The notes under the pieces were generated by a model. That model worked only from the letters and a program-made list of their open reading frames with translations, was not told the origin of the DNA and searched no databases. DNA of 57,744 nucleotides. Origin: ANME-2 cluster archaeon (GTDB lineage Archaea; Halobacteriota; Methanosarcinia; Methanosarcinales; Methanocomedenaceae). Shown here piece by piece: positions 34,525-43,675 of this stretch. The stretch spans positions 1 to 57,744 of the forward strand of contig JAAXOC010000002.1 in NCBI GenBank assembly GCA_014237145.1, read 5' to 3'. The translations under genes and the position numbers were made by a program. Numbering within the stretch: position 1 is the first letter of the stretch; the number at the start of each line of letters is the position of its first letter.

Positions 34525-36357
34525 ATGCCAAAAAGTAATATTCGCTACCAGTTAGGTAATCATGCTATTGCACAGGCATTATACGATAGCGGGGTGGACC
34601 TTGTATCAGGTTATCCAGGCACCCCTTCATCTGAGATCATCGAGGCCCTTGCCCGGTTGAAACCGGATTGTCATGTGGAATGGTCCGTAAATGAGAAAGT
34701 TGCGCTGGAAGTGGCCATCGGTGCCTCATGGTCAGGGGCCCGCAGCGCAGCTACTATGAAACACGTAGGTCTTAACGTAGCATCGGACCCGTTCATGACC
34801 CTTGCATATGCAGGCGTTAAAGGCGGCCTGGTCATAATCTCTGCCGATGATCCCGGATGCCATTCGTCCCAGAACGAGCAGGATAACAGGCGGTATGCAC
34901 AATTTGCCTGCATACCCTGCCTGGACCCGGCCACGCCGCAGGAAGCCTGCGATATGGTGTCCTATGCTTTTAATTTCTCAGAGAAGTATGAGATGCCAGT
35001 GATACTTCGCCCCACCACCAGGGTGTGTCACGGCAAATCCGACATTACAATATCTGAAACTGAAAAACCAGGCAAAAAGATTGGTTTTGAGAAGAGACCG
35101 CAGCAGTGGGTGATGCTCCCTGCCCATGCCAGGGTGCGCCATAAAGTGCTAATGGAAAAACAGGATATAATGGCTGAAACACTTAGTTCTTCAAAATGGA
35201 ACCAACTGGATATTATTAAGGGCGCTGAACTGGGGATCATCGCGTCGGGTGTGGCATCGGTCTATGCCAGGGAGGCCTTGGACCGGCTCGGTATCAAGGC
35301 ATCCTTTTTGAAAATATCTACTTATCCGGTGCCCATTAACCTGATAGAACAATTACTGGACTCGGTGGGACAACTGCCGGACCAGGTGGGACAGGTACTG
35401 GTGATAGAGGAGCTGGAACCTGTTGTGGAAGAGGCCGTAATGTCAATATCGGGTACAAGGAACGTGGATGTGCATGGAAAAGACATGGTTCCAAGGAACG
35501 GGGAACTGAATGTATCGATCGTGGAAGCTGCCATCTCAAAATTTGCCGGTCTTGACCATACTCCCCATGTACCTGAAGGGTTGTCAGTTGAACTGCCGAA
35601 CCGTCCACCTGTCATGTGTCCGGGGTGCCCGCACAGGGCCACCTATTATGCCATGAAAAAGGCCTTTGGCAATTCAGCAGTATTCCCTGGCGATATCGGA
35701 TGCTATACCCTTGGTGTCCAGATGGGGACAATGGATACCTGCCTGTGCATGGGTGCCAGTATCACCACAGCTTCTGGCATATACCATGCAGGTGAGACCG
35801 AACCGATCTGCTGTTCCATTGGCGACTCCACCTTTTTGCATACCGGCATTCCCGGGCTGTTGAATGCCGTATACAACGGTGCAGATATCACAGTCACGAT
35901 CCTGGATAACAGGACCACTGCCATGACCGGGCACCAGCCCAATCCAGGCACAGGATTGAACGTACTGGGTGATGCTACGTTCATGGCCTCACTGGAAGAT
36001 ATTTCAAAGTCGTGCGGTGTGGAGTTTGTTGAGGCGACCGACCCGTTTGATGTAAAAGAAACTATTCATGTGTTCAAACAGGCCAGGGAGCATAAAGGGA
36101 CGGCAGTGGTCATTTCAAGACAGGAATGCATCATCACGGCCCGCAGGCGTGGAATAAGGCTCACTCCGTTTACAGTCGACCCGGATGAATGCCAGGGCTG
36201 CAAGGCATGTATCAGGTTCGGGTGTCCTGCGTCTTCATTCGTTGAATCCACAGAGGAAGGGCAAAAGGGGAAGGCTCTCATCGGTGAACTTTGTGTGGGC
36301 TGCGGGGTATGTGCCCAGGTCTGCCCGTTCGATGCTATTAAGGAGGTCTCAAAATGA
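34525..36357 (+). CDS. iorA: Indolepyruvate:ferredoxin oxidoreductase, alpha subunit
   Basis: A 610-aa enzyme subunit that oxidatively decarboxylates aryl pyruvates to aryl-acetyl-CoA with ferredoxin as acceptor. The pyrimidine-binding domain is N-terminal (SGYPGTPSSEI, NEKVALEVAIGASW). The ThDP domain has CPGCPHRATYYAM at about 365 and IGDSTFLHTG near 430. At the C-terminus two [4Fe-4S] clusters are visible (CQGCKACIRFGCP and CVGCGVCAQVCP). The stop overlaps the start of iorB by 4 bp (ATGA), as usual for this pair. The size is normal. Confidence 0.95.
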   Translation: MPKSNIRYQLGNHAIAQALYDSGVDLVSGYPGTPSSEIIEALARLKPDCHVEWSVNEKVALEVAIGASWSGARSAATMKHVGLNVASDPFMTLAYAGVKGGLVIISADDPGCHSSQNEQDNRRYAQFACIPCLDPATPQEACDMVSYAFNFSEKYEMPVILRPTTRVCHGKSDITISETEKPGKKIGFEKRPQQWVMLPAHARVRHKVLMEKQDIMAETLSSSKWNQLDIIKGAELGIIASGVASVYAREALDRLGIKASFLKISTYPVPINLIEQLLDSVGQLPDQVGQVLVIEELEPVVEEAVMSISGTRNVDVHGKDMVPRNGELNVSIVEAAISKFAGLDHTPHVPEGLSVELPNRPPVMCPGCPHRATYYAMKKAFGNSAVFPGDIGCYTLGVQMGTMDTCLCMGASITTASGIYHAGETEPICCSIGDSTFLHTGIPGLLNAVYNGADITVTILDNRTTAMTGHQPNPGTGLNVLGDATFMASLEDISKSCGVEFVEATDPFDVKETIHVFKQAREHKGTAVVISRQECIITARRRGIRLTPFTVDPDECQGCKACIRFGCPASSFVESTEEGQKGKALIGELCVGCGVCAQVCPFDAIKEVSK

Positions 36358-36941
36358 CAGAATTCGACCTGGTAATTGTGGGTGTTGGCGGGCAGGGTAC
36401 CATACTGGCTTCTGATATAGTGGGCATGGCGGCAGTGAATGAGGGGCTGCCTGTACAGGCTTCTGAGACACATGGCATGGCGCAGCGCGGCGGTTCGGTG
36501 ATCAATCATGTGAGGCTGGATTGCAGGTACGGCTCACTGATACCTGCGGGCAGGGCCGATGCTATTCTTGGTCTGGAACCGGCAGAGGGGCTAAGAGCCA
36601 TAGATTTTCTCTCACCGGATGGTGTGGTGGTAGTTAATACAAATCCTATTTTACCAATTACTGTTCTGTCAGGTGCTTCAGAGTACCCTGAGGTGGATGC
36701 CATGCTGGGTGAACTGAAGGGGCACTGTAAACACCTGGTGCCTTTGGATGCAGACAGGATAGCAATTGAGGCAGGTCATCCGTTAACAGCTAATGTGGCA
36801 CTGGTAGGTGCACTTTCTAATTTCCTGCCACTGGATGTCGGGAGCCTTGAAGAGAGTATAAGTAATCTGGTGCCGCCTAAGACAGTGGAAGTGAACCTTA
36901 AGGCTTTCAGGCTGGGGCGGGAGTCGGCGGGAGTGGATTAA
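36354..36941 (+). CDS. iorB: Indolepyruvate:ferredoxin oxidoreductase, beta subunit
   Basis: A 195-aa gamma-type oxidoreductase domain (LVIVGVGGQGTILASDIVG at the start, ASETHGMAQRGGSVINHVR near 38). It partners IorA in aromatic amino-acid breakdown, or in reverse for synthesis of aromatic amino acids from aryl acetates, a route known in methanogens. The start overlaps the iorA stop, which indicates translational coupling. Confidence 0.95.
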   Translation: MTEFDLVIVGVGGQGTILASDIVGMAAVNEGLPVQASETHGMAQRGGSVINHVRLDCRYGSLIPAGRADAILGLEPAEGLRAIDFLSPDGVVVVNTNPILPITVLSGASEYPEVDAMLGELKGHCKHLVPLDADRIAIEAGHPLTANVALVGALSNFLPLDVGSLEESISNLVPPKTVEVNLKAFRLGRESAGVD

Positions 36942-37311
36942 ATCAAAAGACGAAAGAAAACATAGTAAATTAATTCTACCAAAGAAGACTAAAATATGTA
37001 GAATGTCGAAATGTCAGATTATGAGACTTTTTATTGTTTTCTGGTTACACTTGATGATCAGTTCTGTTAACCGCGGATGAACACAGATACGATGCAGCAA
37101 ATCTGCGTTCATCTGCGTTTATCTGCGGTTCGTTATAGTTAAAAGACCAGAAAAAATTTAAAAGAATCGATTAGAATCAAAAACCAAACAATTCAAACAA
37201 ATATTTGCGGTGAACAAAATCATACACCGTAAAGGACGCCAAGGGCGCAAAGTGTTCAGGATATATATCAAAGATGTTATGTTCTTGACTATAATAAAGG
37301 AAGCACAATAA
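36942..37311. other. Intergenic region with dispersed repeat motifs
   Basis: No gene is present. It holds GAGACTTTTTATT at 37023, a block TCTGCGTTCATCTGCG plus TTTATCTGCGGTT at about 37103-37131, and CGCCAAGGGCGCAAAG near 37238. The second block is the reverse complement of the coding repeat in the GxxExxY genes at 38972 and 39252 and recurs at about 39735. It marks the left border of the R-M island. Confidence 0.6.
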
Positions 37312-38883
37312 ATGTCAAAAACAAACGGAAATGGTGAGAAAGAAAAATCCATGGAAAGCTGGATCTGGGGTGCAGCTTGCAGTATTAGAGGTGCGGCTGA
37401 TGCAGCTAAATTTAAAGAATACATTTTACCATTAATATTTGTAAAACGGCTGTGTGATGTGTTTGATGATGAGATCGATCGCATTGCAGAAAAAGTAAAA
37501 CGCAGAACCAAAGCCCTGCAATTGGTGGAACGTGATAAAAAATTGGTGCGTTTTTATCTGCCAATAAAGCCCAAAGACCCCGAAGAAGAAAGAACATGGG
37601 ATGTTATTAGAACGCTGTCTGATAAAATTGGAGAGAAACTCACCAATATTCTTCGTGATATAGCCAAAGAGAACAAAGACCTGCAGGGAATCATTGACCG
37701 TGTTGATTTTAATGCAACCACACACGGGCAGCGTGATATTGATGATGACCGTTTAAGCAAACTGATTGAAAAGATTACCGAGAAGCATTTGGGATTGAAA
37801 GATGTGGAGCCTGATATTATCGGGCGCAGTTATGAATACCTGATACGCAAGTTTGCCGAGGGCAGCGGAAAAAGTGCCGGAGAGTTCTACACACCTACCG
37901 AAGTGGGCTTTATCATGGCAAAGATAATGGATGCCGAGTCTGGCATGGAAATTTATGATCCCTGCTGCGGCAGCGGCGGTTTACTCATTAAATGCGAACT
38001 GGTGATGGAAGAAAAAATGGCTTTAAGCTCCAGAGAGAAATATGCACCACTTCAACTGCACGGACAGGAGTTTACGCCTGGCACCTGGGCTATGAGCAAA
38101 ATGAACATGGTGATACACGACATGGAGGGCGAAATTGAAATTGGCGACACATTGAAAAATCCCAAGTTCAAAGACGGTGGCAAACTGAAGACGTTTGACC
38201 GTGTGGTTGCAAATCCCATGTGGAACCAGAGCAAAGACAGCTTACCTTATATCAATGACGATTTTTTTATCAATGATGAATTGGAACGCTTCCCGGCAGG
38301 CCCTTGCGGGGGCAAGATTGACTGGGGCTGGATTCAGCATATTTACAGCAGCTTGAATGATGCAGGTAGGGGAGCCGTGGTACTGGATACGGGAGCCGCC
38401 AGCCGCGGCAGTGGAAATAAGGGGGGCAACAAAGAAAAAGAGTGCCGCAAATGGTTTGTTGAAAATGACCTGATCGAAGGTGTGATCTACCTGCCTGAAA
38501 ATTTGTTTTACAATACCTCTGCACCGGGAATTATTATTTTCCTTAACAAAGCCAAGCAGCACACAGACAAGATTTACCTGTTGCATGCCGGTAAAGAGTT
38601 TGAAAAGGGTGATCCGAAGAACTACATCACACAGGAAGGTATAGAACGCATTGCTGAAACCTATAAAGGTTTTAAAGAAGAAGTAAAATTTTCCCGTCTG
38701 GTTGAGAAGGATGAGATTGTAAAAAATGATTATAATATTTCTCCCAGCCGGTACATTCAGGTTAATGATGCCTACATCTACCGCCCCATTGAAGAGATTG
38801 TGGATGAACTTAGGGAACAGGAGAGTGAATATACTATTATTGATGCTGAAGTGAAAAACATTTTAGATAAATTGGGTGTATGA
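37312..38883 (+). CDS. hsdM: Type I restriction-modification DNA methyltransferase (HsdM)
   Basis: A 523-aa N6-adenine methyltransferase. The helical N-terminal domain covers residues 12-170. The SAM motif DPCCGSGG is at 216-223, and the catalytic motif IV reads NPMW at 301-304, a variant common in this HsdM subgroup. The C-terminus (YIQVNDAYIYRP on) is typical. HsdM works as M2S with HsdS, and as R2M2S with HsdR cuts unmodified DNA. Composition is more AT-rich than the core. The last 40 codons are repeated in part behind the gene by a tandem duplication. Confidence 0.95.
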   Translation: MSKTNGNGEKEKSMESWIWGAACSIRGAADAAKFKEYILPLIFVKRLCDVFDDEIDRIAEKVKRRTKALQLVERDKKLVRFYLPIKPKDPEEERTWDVIRTLSDKIGEKLTNILRDIAKENKDLQGIIDRVDFNATTHGQRDIDDDRLSKLIEKITEKHLGLKDVEPDIIGRSYEYLIRKFAEGSGKSAGEFYTPTEVGFIMAKIMDAESGMEIYDPCCGSGGLLIKCELVMEEKMALSSREKYAPLQLHGQEFTPGTWAMSKMNMVIHDMEGEIEIGDTLKNPKFKDGGKLKTFDRVVANPMWNQSKDSLPYINDDFFINDELERFPAGPCGGKIDWGWIQHIYSSLNDAGRGAVVLDTGAASRGSGNKGGNKEKECRKWFVENDLIEGVIYLPENLFYNTSAPGIIIFLNKAKQHTDKIYLLHAGKEFEKGDPKNYITQEGIERIAETYKGFKEEVKFSRLVEKDEIVKNDYNISPSRYIQVNDAYIYRPIEEIVDELREQESEYTIIDAEVKNILDKLGV

Positions 38884-39119
38884 TGGAAGGTTGTAGAATA
38901 TAGTGGAGTATTCGGTAAAAAATTATTGAATCTTTGATATGAGAATTGTGATTATGGACCATCGAGAAATGGAACCGCAGATAAACGCAGATGAACGCAG
39001 ATTGAATGTTATGTCTGAGGGAATTATAGGGGTAGCATTTGAAGTTAGCAATGTTCTTGGTGCAGGTTTTCTGGAGAAGGTCTATGAAAATGCCTTGAAT
39101 GTTGAGCTTAATTTGAGAG
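38846..39119 (+). repeat. Tandem duplication, unit 1 (hsdM tail plus GxxExxY start)
   Basis: Bases 38846-39119 align with 39120-39400 (ATTGATGCTGAAGTGAAAAA at the start of each). The unit covers the last 13 codons of hsdM, the following gap and the first part of the GxxExxY gene. Units differ at scattered sites, so the duplication is not brand new. Confidence 0.85.
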
Positions 39120-39124
39120 ATTGA
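38939..39124 (+). pseudogene. GxxExxY protein, truncated by tandem duplication
   Basis: The frame encodes the N-terminal 60 residues of a GxxExxY protein (GVAFEVSNVLGAGFLEKVYE with the GFLEKVY signature) and is cut where the second duplication unit starts. The nuclease-like core present in the next copy (EIIIEVKAV) is missing, so it is probably not functional. Confidence 0.8.
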
Positions 39125-39219
39125 TGCTGAAGTGAAAAATATTTTACAAAAATTTGGTGTATGATGGATGGTTGTAGAATATAGCAAAGTACTTGATAAA
39201 AATTTATTGAATCATTGAT

Positions 39220-39645
39220 ATGGCAGTTGATATTATGGAATATAGAAAAATGGAACCGCAGATAAACGCAGATGAACGCAGATTGAATGCTATGTCGGAG
39301 GAGATTATAGGGGCGGCATTTGAAGTTAGCAATGTTCTTGGTGCGGGTTTTCTGGAGAAGGTTTATGAAAATGCCTTGAATCTTGAACTTAATTTTAGGG
39401 GAATAAAAACACTTCAACAGGCGCCATTAAAGGTATTTTATAAGGAAGAATTGGTAGGAGACTACATAGCAGATATTTTAGTTGAAAATGAAATCATAAT
39501 TGAAGTTAAGGCTGTAAAGGAAATCGATACAGTACATTTAGCCCAATGCATGAACTATCTAAGAATAACAGGGCTGAAACTTTGCCTTTTGTTAAATTTC
39601 AGTAAACCAAGGGTAGAGATTAAAAGGGTTGTGAATGGCATTTAA
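39220..39645 (+). CDS. GxxExxY protein (PD-(D/E)XK-like)
   Basis: A 141-aa protein named for its GFLEKVYENAL motif near residue 48. The central part has GDYIADILVENEIIIEVKAV, a D...ExK pattern of the PD-(D/E)XK nuclease fold, so a nuclease or a degenerate relative is likely. The N-terminus carries the repetitive EPQINADERRLN peptide, which recurs in many members of this family and is encoded by a DNA repeat also found outside genes nearby. It sits between hsdM and hsdS. The job in the R-M island, if any, is unknown. Confidence 0.8.
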   Translation: MAVDIMEYRKMEPQINADERRLNAMSEEIIGAAFEVSNVLGAGFLEKVYENALNLELNFRGIKTLQQAPLKVFYKEELVGDYIADILVENEIIIEVKAVKEIDTVHLAQCMNYLRITGLKLCLLLNFSKPRVEIKRVVNGI

Positions 39646-39798
39646 ATTTGTGGTGACTGATGAGTGTAAATAGAAATCAATCAAAAATAATCCCAAAACC
39701 ACTGTATTTACAATGGATTAATCCAGTGCAACAAATCTGCGTTCATCTGCGTTTATCTGCGGTTAATATTTTCTTGATTATTATTTAGTTGGGGTAGG
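39646..39798. repeat. Intergenic region with inverted copy of the GxxExxY coding repeat
   Basis: CTGCGTTCATCTGCG followed by TTTATCTGCGGTTAA at about 39737-39766 is the reverse complement of the N-terminal GxxExxY coding repeat. No gene is seen. Confidence 0.6.
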
Positions 39799-41088
39799 AT
39801 GACAGAGTGGATAAGAATTGAATTAGAAAAAGTATGTTCAAAAGTGGGTAGCAATTATCAACCAAAAGAATCGAGTAATCTACCTTATGTTGGCCTTGAG
39901 CATATTGAATCTGAAAAATCAATGTTGACAAATCATGGATTTGAAAGTGAGATAAAAAGTTCTAAAACAATGTTCAAAAAAGGTCAAATTCTTTATGGAA
40001 AACTTCGACCATATTTGGATAAAGCTGTTATTGCCCCTTTCGATGGCATTTGTTCAACTGACATTCTCGTCTTTGATAGTAATACTGAATCTATGAATGA
40101 ATTTCTGATTCATTTAATACATAGCCAAGAGTTTATAGATTATGCCAAAGCCACCACTAACGGTGTTCAACATCCAAGAACTTCATGGAATTCTCTAAGA
40201 CAATTTGATTTTTTACTCCCTCCTCTCCCCGAACAGCGCAAAATCGCCCACGTATTAAGCAAGGTGCAAAAAGCTATCGAGCAGCAGGACAAGCTCATCC
40301 GCACCACCACCGAGCTGAAAAAAGCTCTCATGCAGAAACTCTTTACTGAAGGCACCAGAGGCGAACCCCAGAGAGAAAGCGAAATCGGTTTAGTACCGGA
40401 GAGTTGGAAGGTAAAACTGTTTTCAGAAATTTTTAAAATTATTAAAACCCAATCTCATTCCAGAAATAAATTAACCTATGAAAAAACAGATACTAAGATT
40501 TTAAATATTCACTATGGTGATATTCATGCTAAATTTAAAGACAACATCGTTGATTTAGAATTAGAAGAAGTTCTTTATATAATTGATGAGTATGTTGATG
40601 AAAACAAAAATAACCTTTTGAGAGATGGAGATATCGTAATTGCTGATGCAAGTGAAGATTTAATTGATATTGGAAAGTGTATTGAATTAAAAAATGTAAA
40701 AAATAAAAAAATTATTGGTGGGTTACACACCATAGTCGCGAGAGATAAAAATAACTTGATTCAAAAAGGGTTCGGAGCATATATTTTTAAGAATAAATAT
40801 GTTTCTACTGAAATAAGGTTAATTGCAACTGGTATTTCTGTTTATGGAATTTCAAAAGGAAATTTACTCAAAATGTTAATACCAATTCCGCCAGCACAAG
40901 AACAAGTTGAAATTGCAGAAACAATGGATAGATGCAATAAAAAAATCTTTTATCACCAAAAGAAAAAACAAACCCTCACCGACTTATTTAAAACCCTGCT
41001 GCACGAGCTGATGACCGGGCAGCGCAGGGTGCATGATCTGGATTTTGATGGGATAATGAAGGAATATAATACAAATAAGAGGTGTTAG
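39799..41088 (+). CDS. hsdS: Type I restriction-modification specificity subunit (HsdS)
   Basis: A 429-aa protein with two target-recognition domains, each ended by a conserved coiled-coil. TRD1 covers residues 1-135 and is closed by LPPLPEQRKIAHVLSKVQ at about 140. TRD2 covers about 200-360, followed by IPPAQEQVEIAETMDRC near 366 and the final HELMTGQRRV. HsdS chooses the bipartite target of the complex. The spacer helices look intact. The next gene starts 4 bp after the stop. Confidence 0.95.
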   Translation: MTEWIRIELEKVCSKVGSNYQPKESSNLPYVGLEHIESEKSMLTNHGFESEIKSSKTMFKKGQILYGKLRPYLDKAVIAPFDGICSTDILVFDSNTESMNEFLIHLIHSQEFIDYAKATTNGVQHPRTSWNSLRQFDFLLPPLPEQRKIAHVLSKVQKAIEQQDKLIRTTTELKKALMQKLFTEGTRGEPQRESEIGLVPESWKVKLFSEIFKIIKTQSHSRNKLTYEKTDTKILNIHYGDIHAKFKDNIVDLELEEVLYIIDEYVDENKNNLLRDGDIVIADASEDLIDIGKCIELKNVKNKKIIGGLHTIVARDKNNLIQKGFGAYIFKNKYVSTEIRLIATGISVYGISKGNLLKMLIPIPPAQEQVEIAETMDRCNKKIFYHQKKKQTLTDLFKTLLHELMTGQRRVHDLDFDGIMKEYNTNKRC

Positions 41089-41092
41089 GATA

Positions 41093-43672
41093 TTGAACAG
41101 CATAAATCATATTGAATTATATGAACATTTAAAAAAATTCCACAATTTGACGGATAAATTGAATTTTATTCAACAAAATAACATCAAACCCTCTTATAAA
41201 CTATTATTTGATTTTTATGAGAATCAAAGTCAACAATTGACTGTATTTTTTAAAGCAGAATACTATAAATTATTAAAAGATGTCATACTTATCAATAAAC
41301 CTAAAACTATGCTTGATCCTTTCTGTGGGTTGGGCACTTTGTTGTTTCATCTTCCAAAAGAAATTACATTACATGGTCTTAATGTAAATAAATCTGAAGC
41401 TAAAACTGCACATTATTTTAATCCAAATGCTAAAATCGAATGTAAGGATGCGTTTAATGAGACCTTCAATACTACTTATGATTGCATTGCTTCAATCTTG
41501 ATTCCATTTGGTCAAAAACATAATAATTTAAGCAAATTAACTTTGAAACTTCTCAATAGCTTGAATGATAACGGAAGTTTATTTCTAACGGTTCCTTCTA
41601 ATTTTCTAAGTGCAACAGCTTTTCATAATATTAGAAAATCAATCTTGAAGGAATATAGTCTTGAATTTATTGCTGAATTACCAAGAAATAGATTTCAAGG
41701 AATAAAATTTAATTTAATACATATAAAAAACCAAAAACAACGCAGCAATGTATTACTTACTATAATAGATGATTACGATAAAAATCAAATAATAAGTGAT
41801 TATGTTAACCAAAAAGGTCAATTTTGGATTCCACAGAATCAACTAATTCACCGCTGGGATAGAAACTTCCATGATCCAAAATATTTAGAGATTGAAAATG
41901 AGTTAAATAAACAAGATACAAAGCCACTTGATGAAATATCGGAAGAAATTCGATTTGGGATTCATATTCCTGCGGAATACAGAAAAGATAAAGGTGATTA
42001 CTTAGTACTTACCCCCGGTAATATTAAATCGAATTCATTGATTATTAGTGAGCGCCAATATTATTGTAATGCAGAGGATAATAAGAACATACGGAATTTT
42101 AATCGGGTAATTCTTAAACCTGACGACATACTTCTTTCTTTATTTGGTCAAACGTTTAAATTATACATATACAATGAAAACGATCCTAAAGCAGTTGCAA
42201 ACCAAAATTTTGCTATTATTAGAGCATGTGATAATAAATATATTAAAGCATACCTTGAAAGTGAAACAGGATATAATGCATTTCTACAACAAGCCCAAAG
42301 AAGAAGTAGTGGAACGACTATTCAAAAGCTAACATTATCTGATTTACGAAAAATTAAAGTTCCCATTTTACCATATGAACAGCTTAACGATCTAATTCCA
42401 GAACCGGATAAATTAACATCCTTTTCTGAATCTAAAATTGCCTTAGTTCTGGAAGAAAAACTCAAAGAAAAGGGATGGTCAATTAAAAGGGAATATAGAG
42501 TAAATAATATAATCATAGATTTAGCTTTATGTATTGAAGATAAGCCTATTGGGCTGGTGGAAATAAAACAATATAAATCAGATCTTGATATAAGCCAAAT
42601 AGAAAATCAACTAAAGCATTTAATTAATACGACTGGCTTTGAACTTGCATTCACATATTTTAATAATCAATTATTTGAATATAATGGAATTGAATTTATT
42701 CCAATTGAAGATTTTCCTTCAATAAATAAGGAATTAAAAAACAGATTTGAAGTTCAAGAATCTGTATCTATTTATCAAAGTCAGCCTTCGAGTTATGCTA
42801 CAAAATTTATGTTAGAGATTATTGGTTTACAAATTCAAAAAATGAGTTCAGACATTAAGGCAATTAAAGAGACAACTAACAGGACGGAAGAAAAAATAGA
42901 TTTAATTATTGATTTGGTTTCAGATTTAAATGAAGAGTTTAGAAATATAAAAAGCGAACCATTTGAAATAGAAGAAAAACTTATTTTATTTAATAAAGAA
43001 CTTGATGAAAAAATAAGAGAATTGCAAAATCAAAAACAGGATCAATTAGATAAGTATATAGAGATAGTAAAATCTTGGTTAAGCTATGATTGGGAAAGAT
43101 TAGACGAATTAAGTAAACAATATTTACCTTCAGCGGAATTTATTTTTTCACAATTATCAAATCTTACTAATACCGATTTTTCTCCTTTTATCATACAATA
43201 TTGCAGGGCTTTAGAGACTGAATTATTAAATAAGGTCTTTAAGGCATATATAGATGAACTCAAGGCAAAAAACACTAACATAGAAGATAAATTTGCATGG
43301 GATTTCGAAAAGAAAGAAAATGGTAAACACAATAATGAAAATACATTTAAATTAGCCAAACATATACAAAAATGCTTAGATATAGACAGATCTGAATGGT
43401 TCTTTGAATTGGGAACCATGGAAGTCAATTTACGCTATTTAACAGGAAAAACTTCCAGAAAAAGCCCAATACTTGCTGATTTAAAGAAGTTCTTGCTTAC
43501 TTACTTTGAAGAAAACATTCTTGAATTAGAATTTTTAAATGAATTAAATCGCATTACTAAAGAATATAGAAACCGAGCAGCTCATTCCAATATAATAACT
43601 TTACATGAAGCAAAAAAAGGAAGAACAGAAATCAAAGAATTATTAAAGCAATTCTTTGAGTTTTATAAATAG
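41093..43672 (+). CDS. Multidomain protein: degenerate methyltransferase, TRD-like, PD-(D/E)XK, coiled coil, HEPN-like
   Basis: An 859-aa protein between hsdS and hsdR. Residues 50-215 resemble an N6-adenine methyltransferase with SAM motif DPFCGLG at 75-81, but motif IV reads LIPF (136-139) in place of NPPF, so catalysis is doubtful. Residues 270-430 resemble an HsdS recognition domain (LDEISEEIRFG, ILLSLFG, KLTLSDLRKIKVPILPYEQ). Residues 445-545 show a PD-(D/E)XK pattern (Asp476 in IIIDLAL; Glu490-x-Lys492 in GLVEIKQY). Residues 575-660 form a coiled coil. The rest is helical and ends with YRNRAAH (Arg826, His831), an R-x4-H motif of HEPN RNases. It is flanked by gaps of 4 and 3 bp, so it belongs to the operon. 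I know no described protein with this order. HEPN and nuclease calls are by motif only. Confidence 0.6.
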   Translation: MNSINHIELYEHLKKFHNLTDKLNFIQQNNIKPSYKLLFDFYENQSQQLTVFFKAEYYKLLKDVILINKPKTMLDPFCGLGTLLFHLPKEITLHGLNVNKSEAKTAHYFNPNAKIECKDAFNETFNTTYDCIASILIPFGQKHNNLSKLTLKLLNSLNDNGSLFLTVPSNFLSATAFHNIRKSILKEYSLEFIAELPRNRFQGIKFNLIHIKNQKQRSNVLLTIIDDYDKNQIISDYVNQKGQFWIPQNQLIHRWDRNFHDPKYLEIENELNKQDTKPLDEISEEIRFGIHIPAEYRKDKGDYLVLTPGNIKSNSLIISERQYYCNAEDNKNIRNFNRVILKPDDILLSLFGQTFKLYIYNENDPKAVANQNFAIIRACDNKYIKAYLESETGYNAFLQQAQRRSSGTTIQKLTLSDLRKIKVPILPYEQLNDLIPEPDKLTSFSESKIALVLEEKLKEKGWSIKREYRVNNIIIDLALCIEDKPIGLVEIKQYKSDLDISQIENQLKHLINTTGFELAFTYFNNQLFEYNGIEFIPIEDFPSINKELKNRFEVQESVSIYQSQPSSYATKFMLEIIGLQIQKMSSDIKAIKETTNRTEEKIDLIIDLVSDLNEEFRNIKSEPFEIEEKLILFNKELDEKIRELQNQKQDQLDKYIEIVKSWLSYDWERLDELSKQYLPSAEFIFSQLSNLTNTDFSPFIIQYCRALETELLNKVFKAYIDELKAKNTNIEDKFAWDFEKKENGKHNNENTFKLAKHIQKCLDIDRSEWFFELGTMEVNLRYLTGKTSRKSPILADLKKFLLTYFEENILELEFLNELNRITKEYRNRAAHSNIITLHEAKKGRTEIKELLKQFFEFYK

Positions 43673-43675
43673 ATT

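Noticed and set aside
41093-43672. Second HsdM of the operon
   Set aside because: Only the SAM motif region is alike. Motif IV is altered and more than 600 residues have nothing to do with HsdM.
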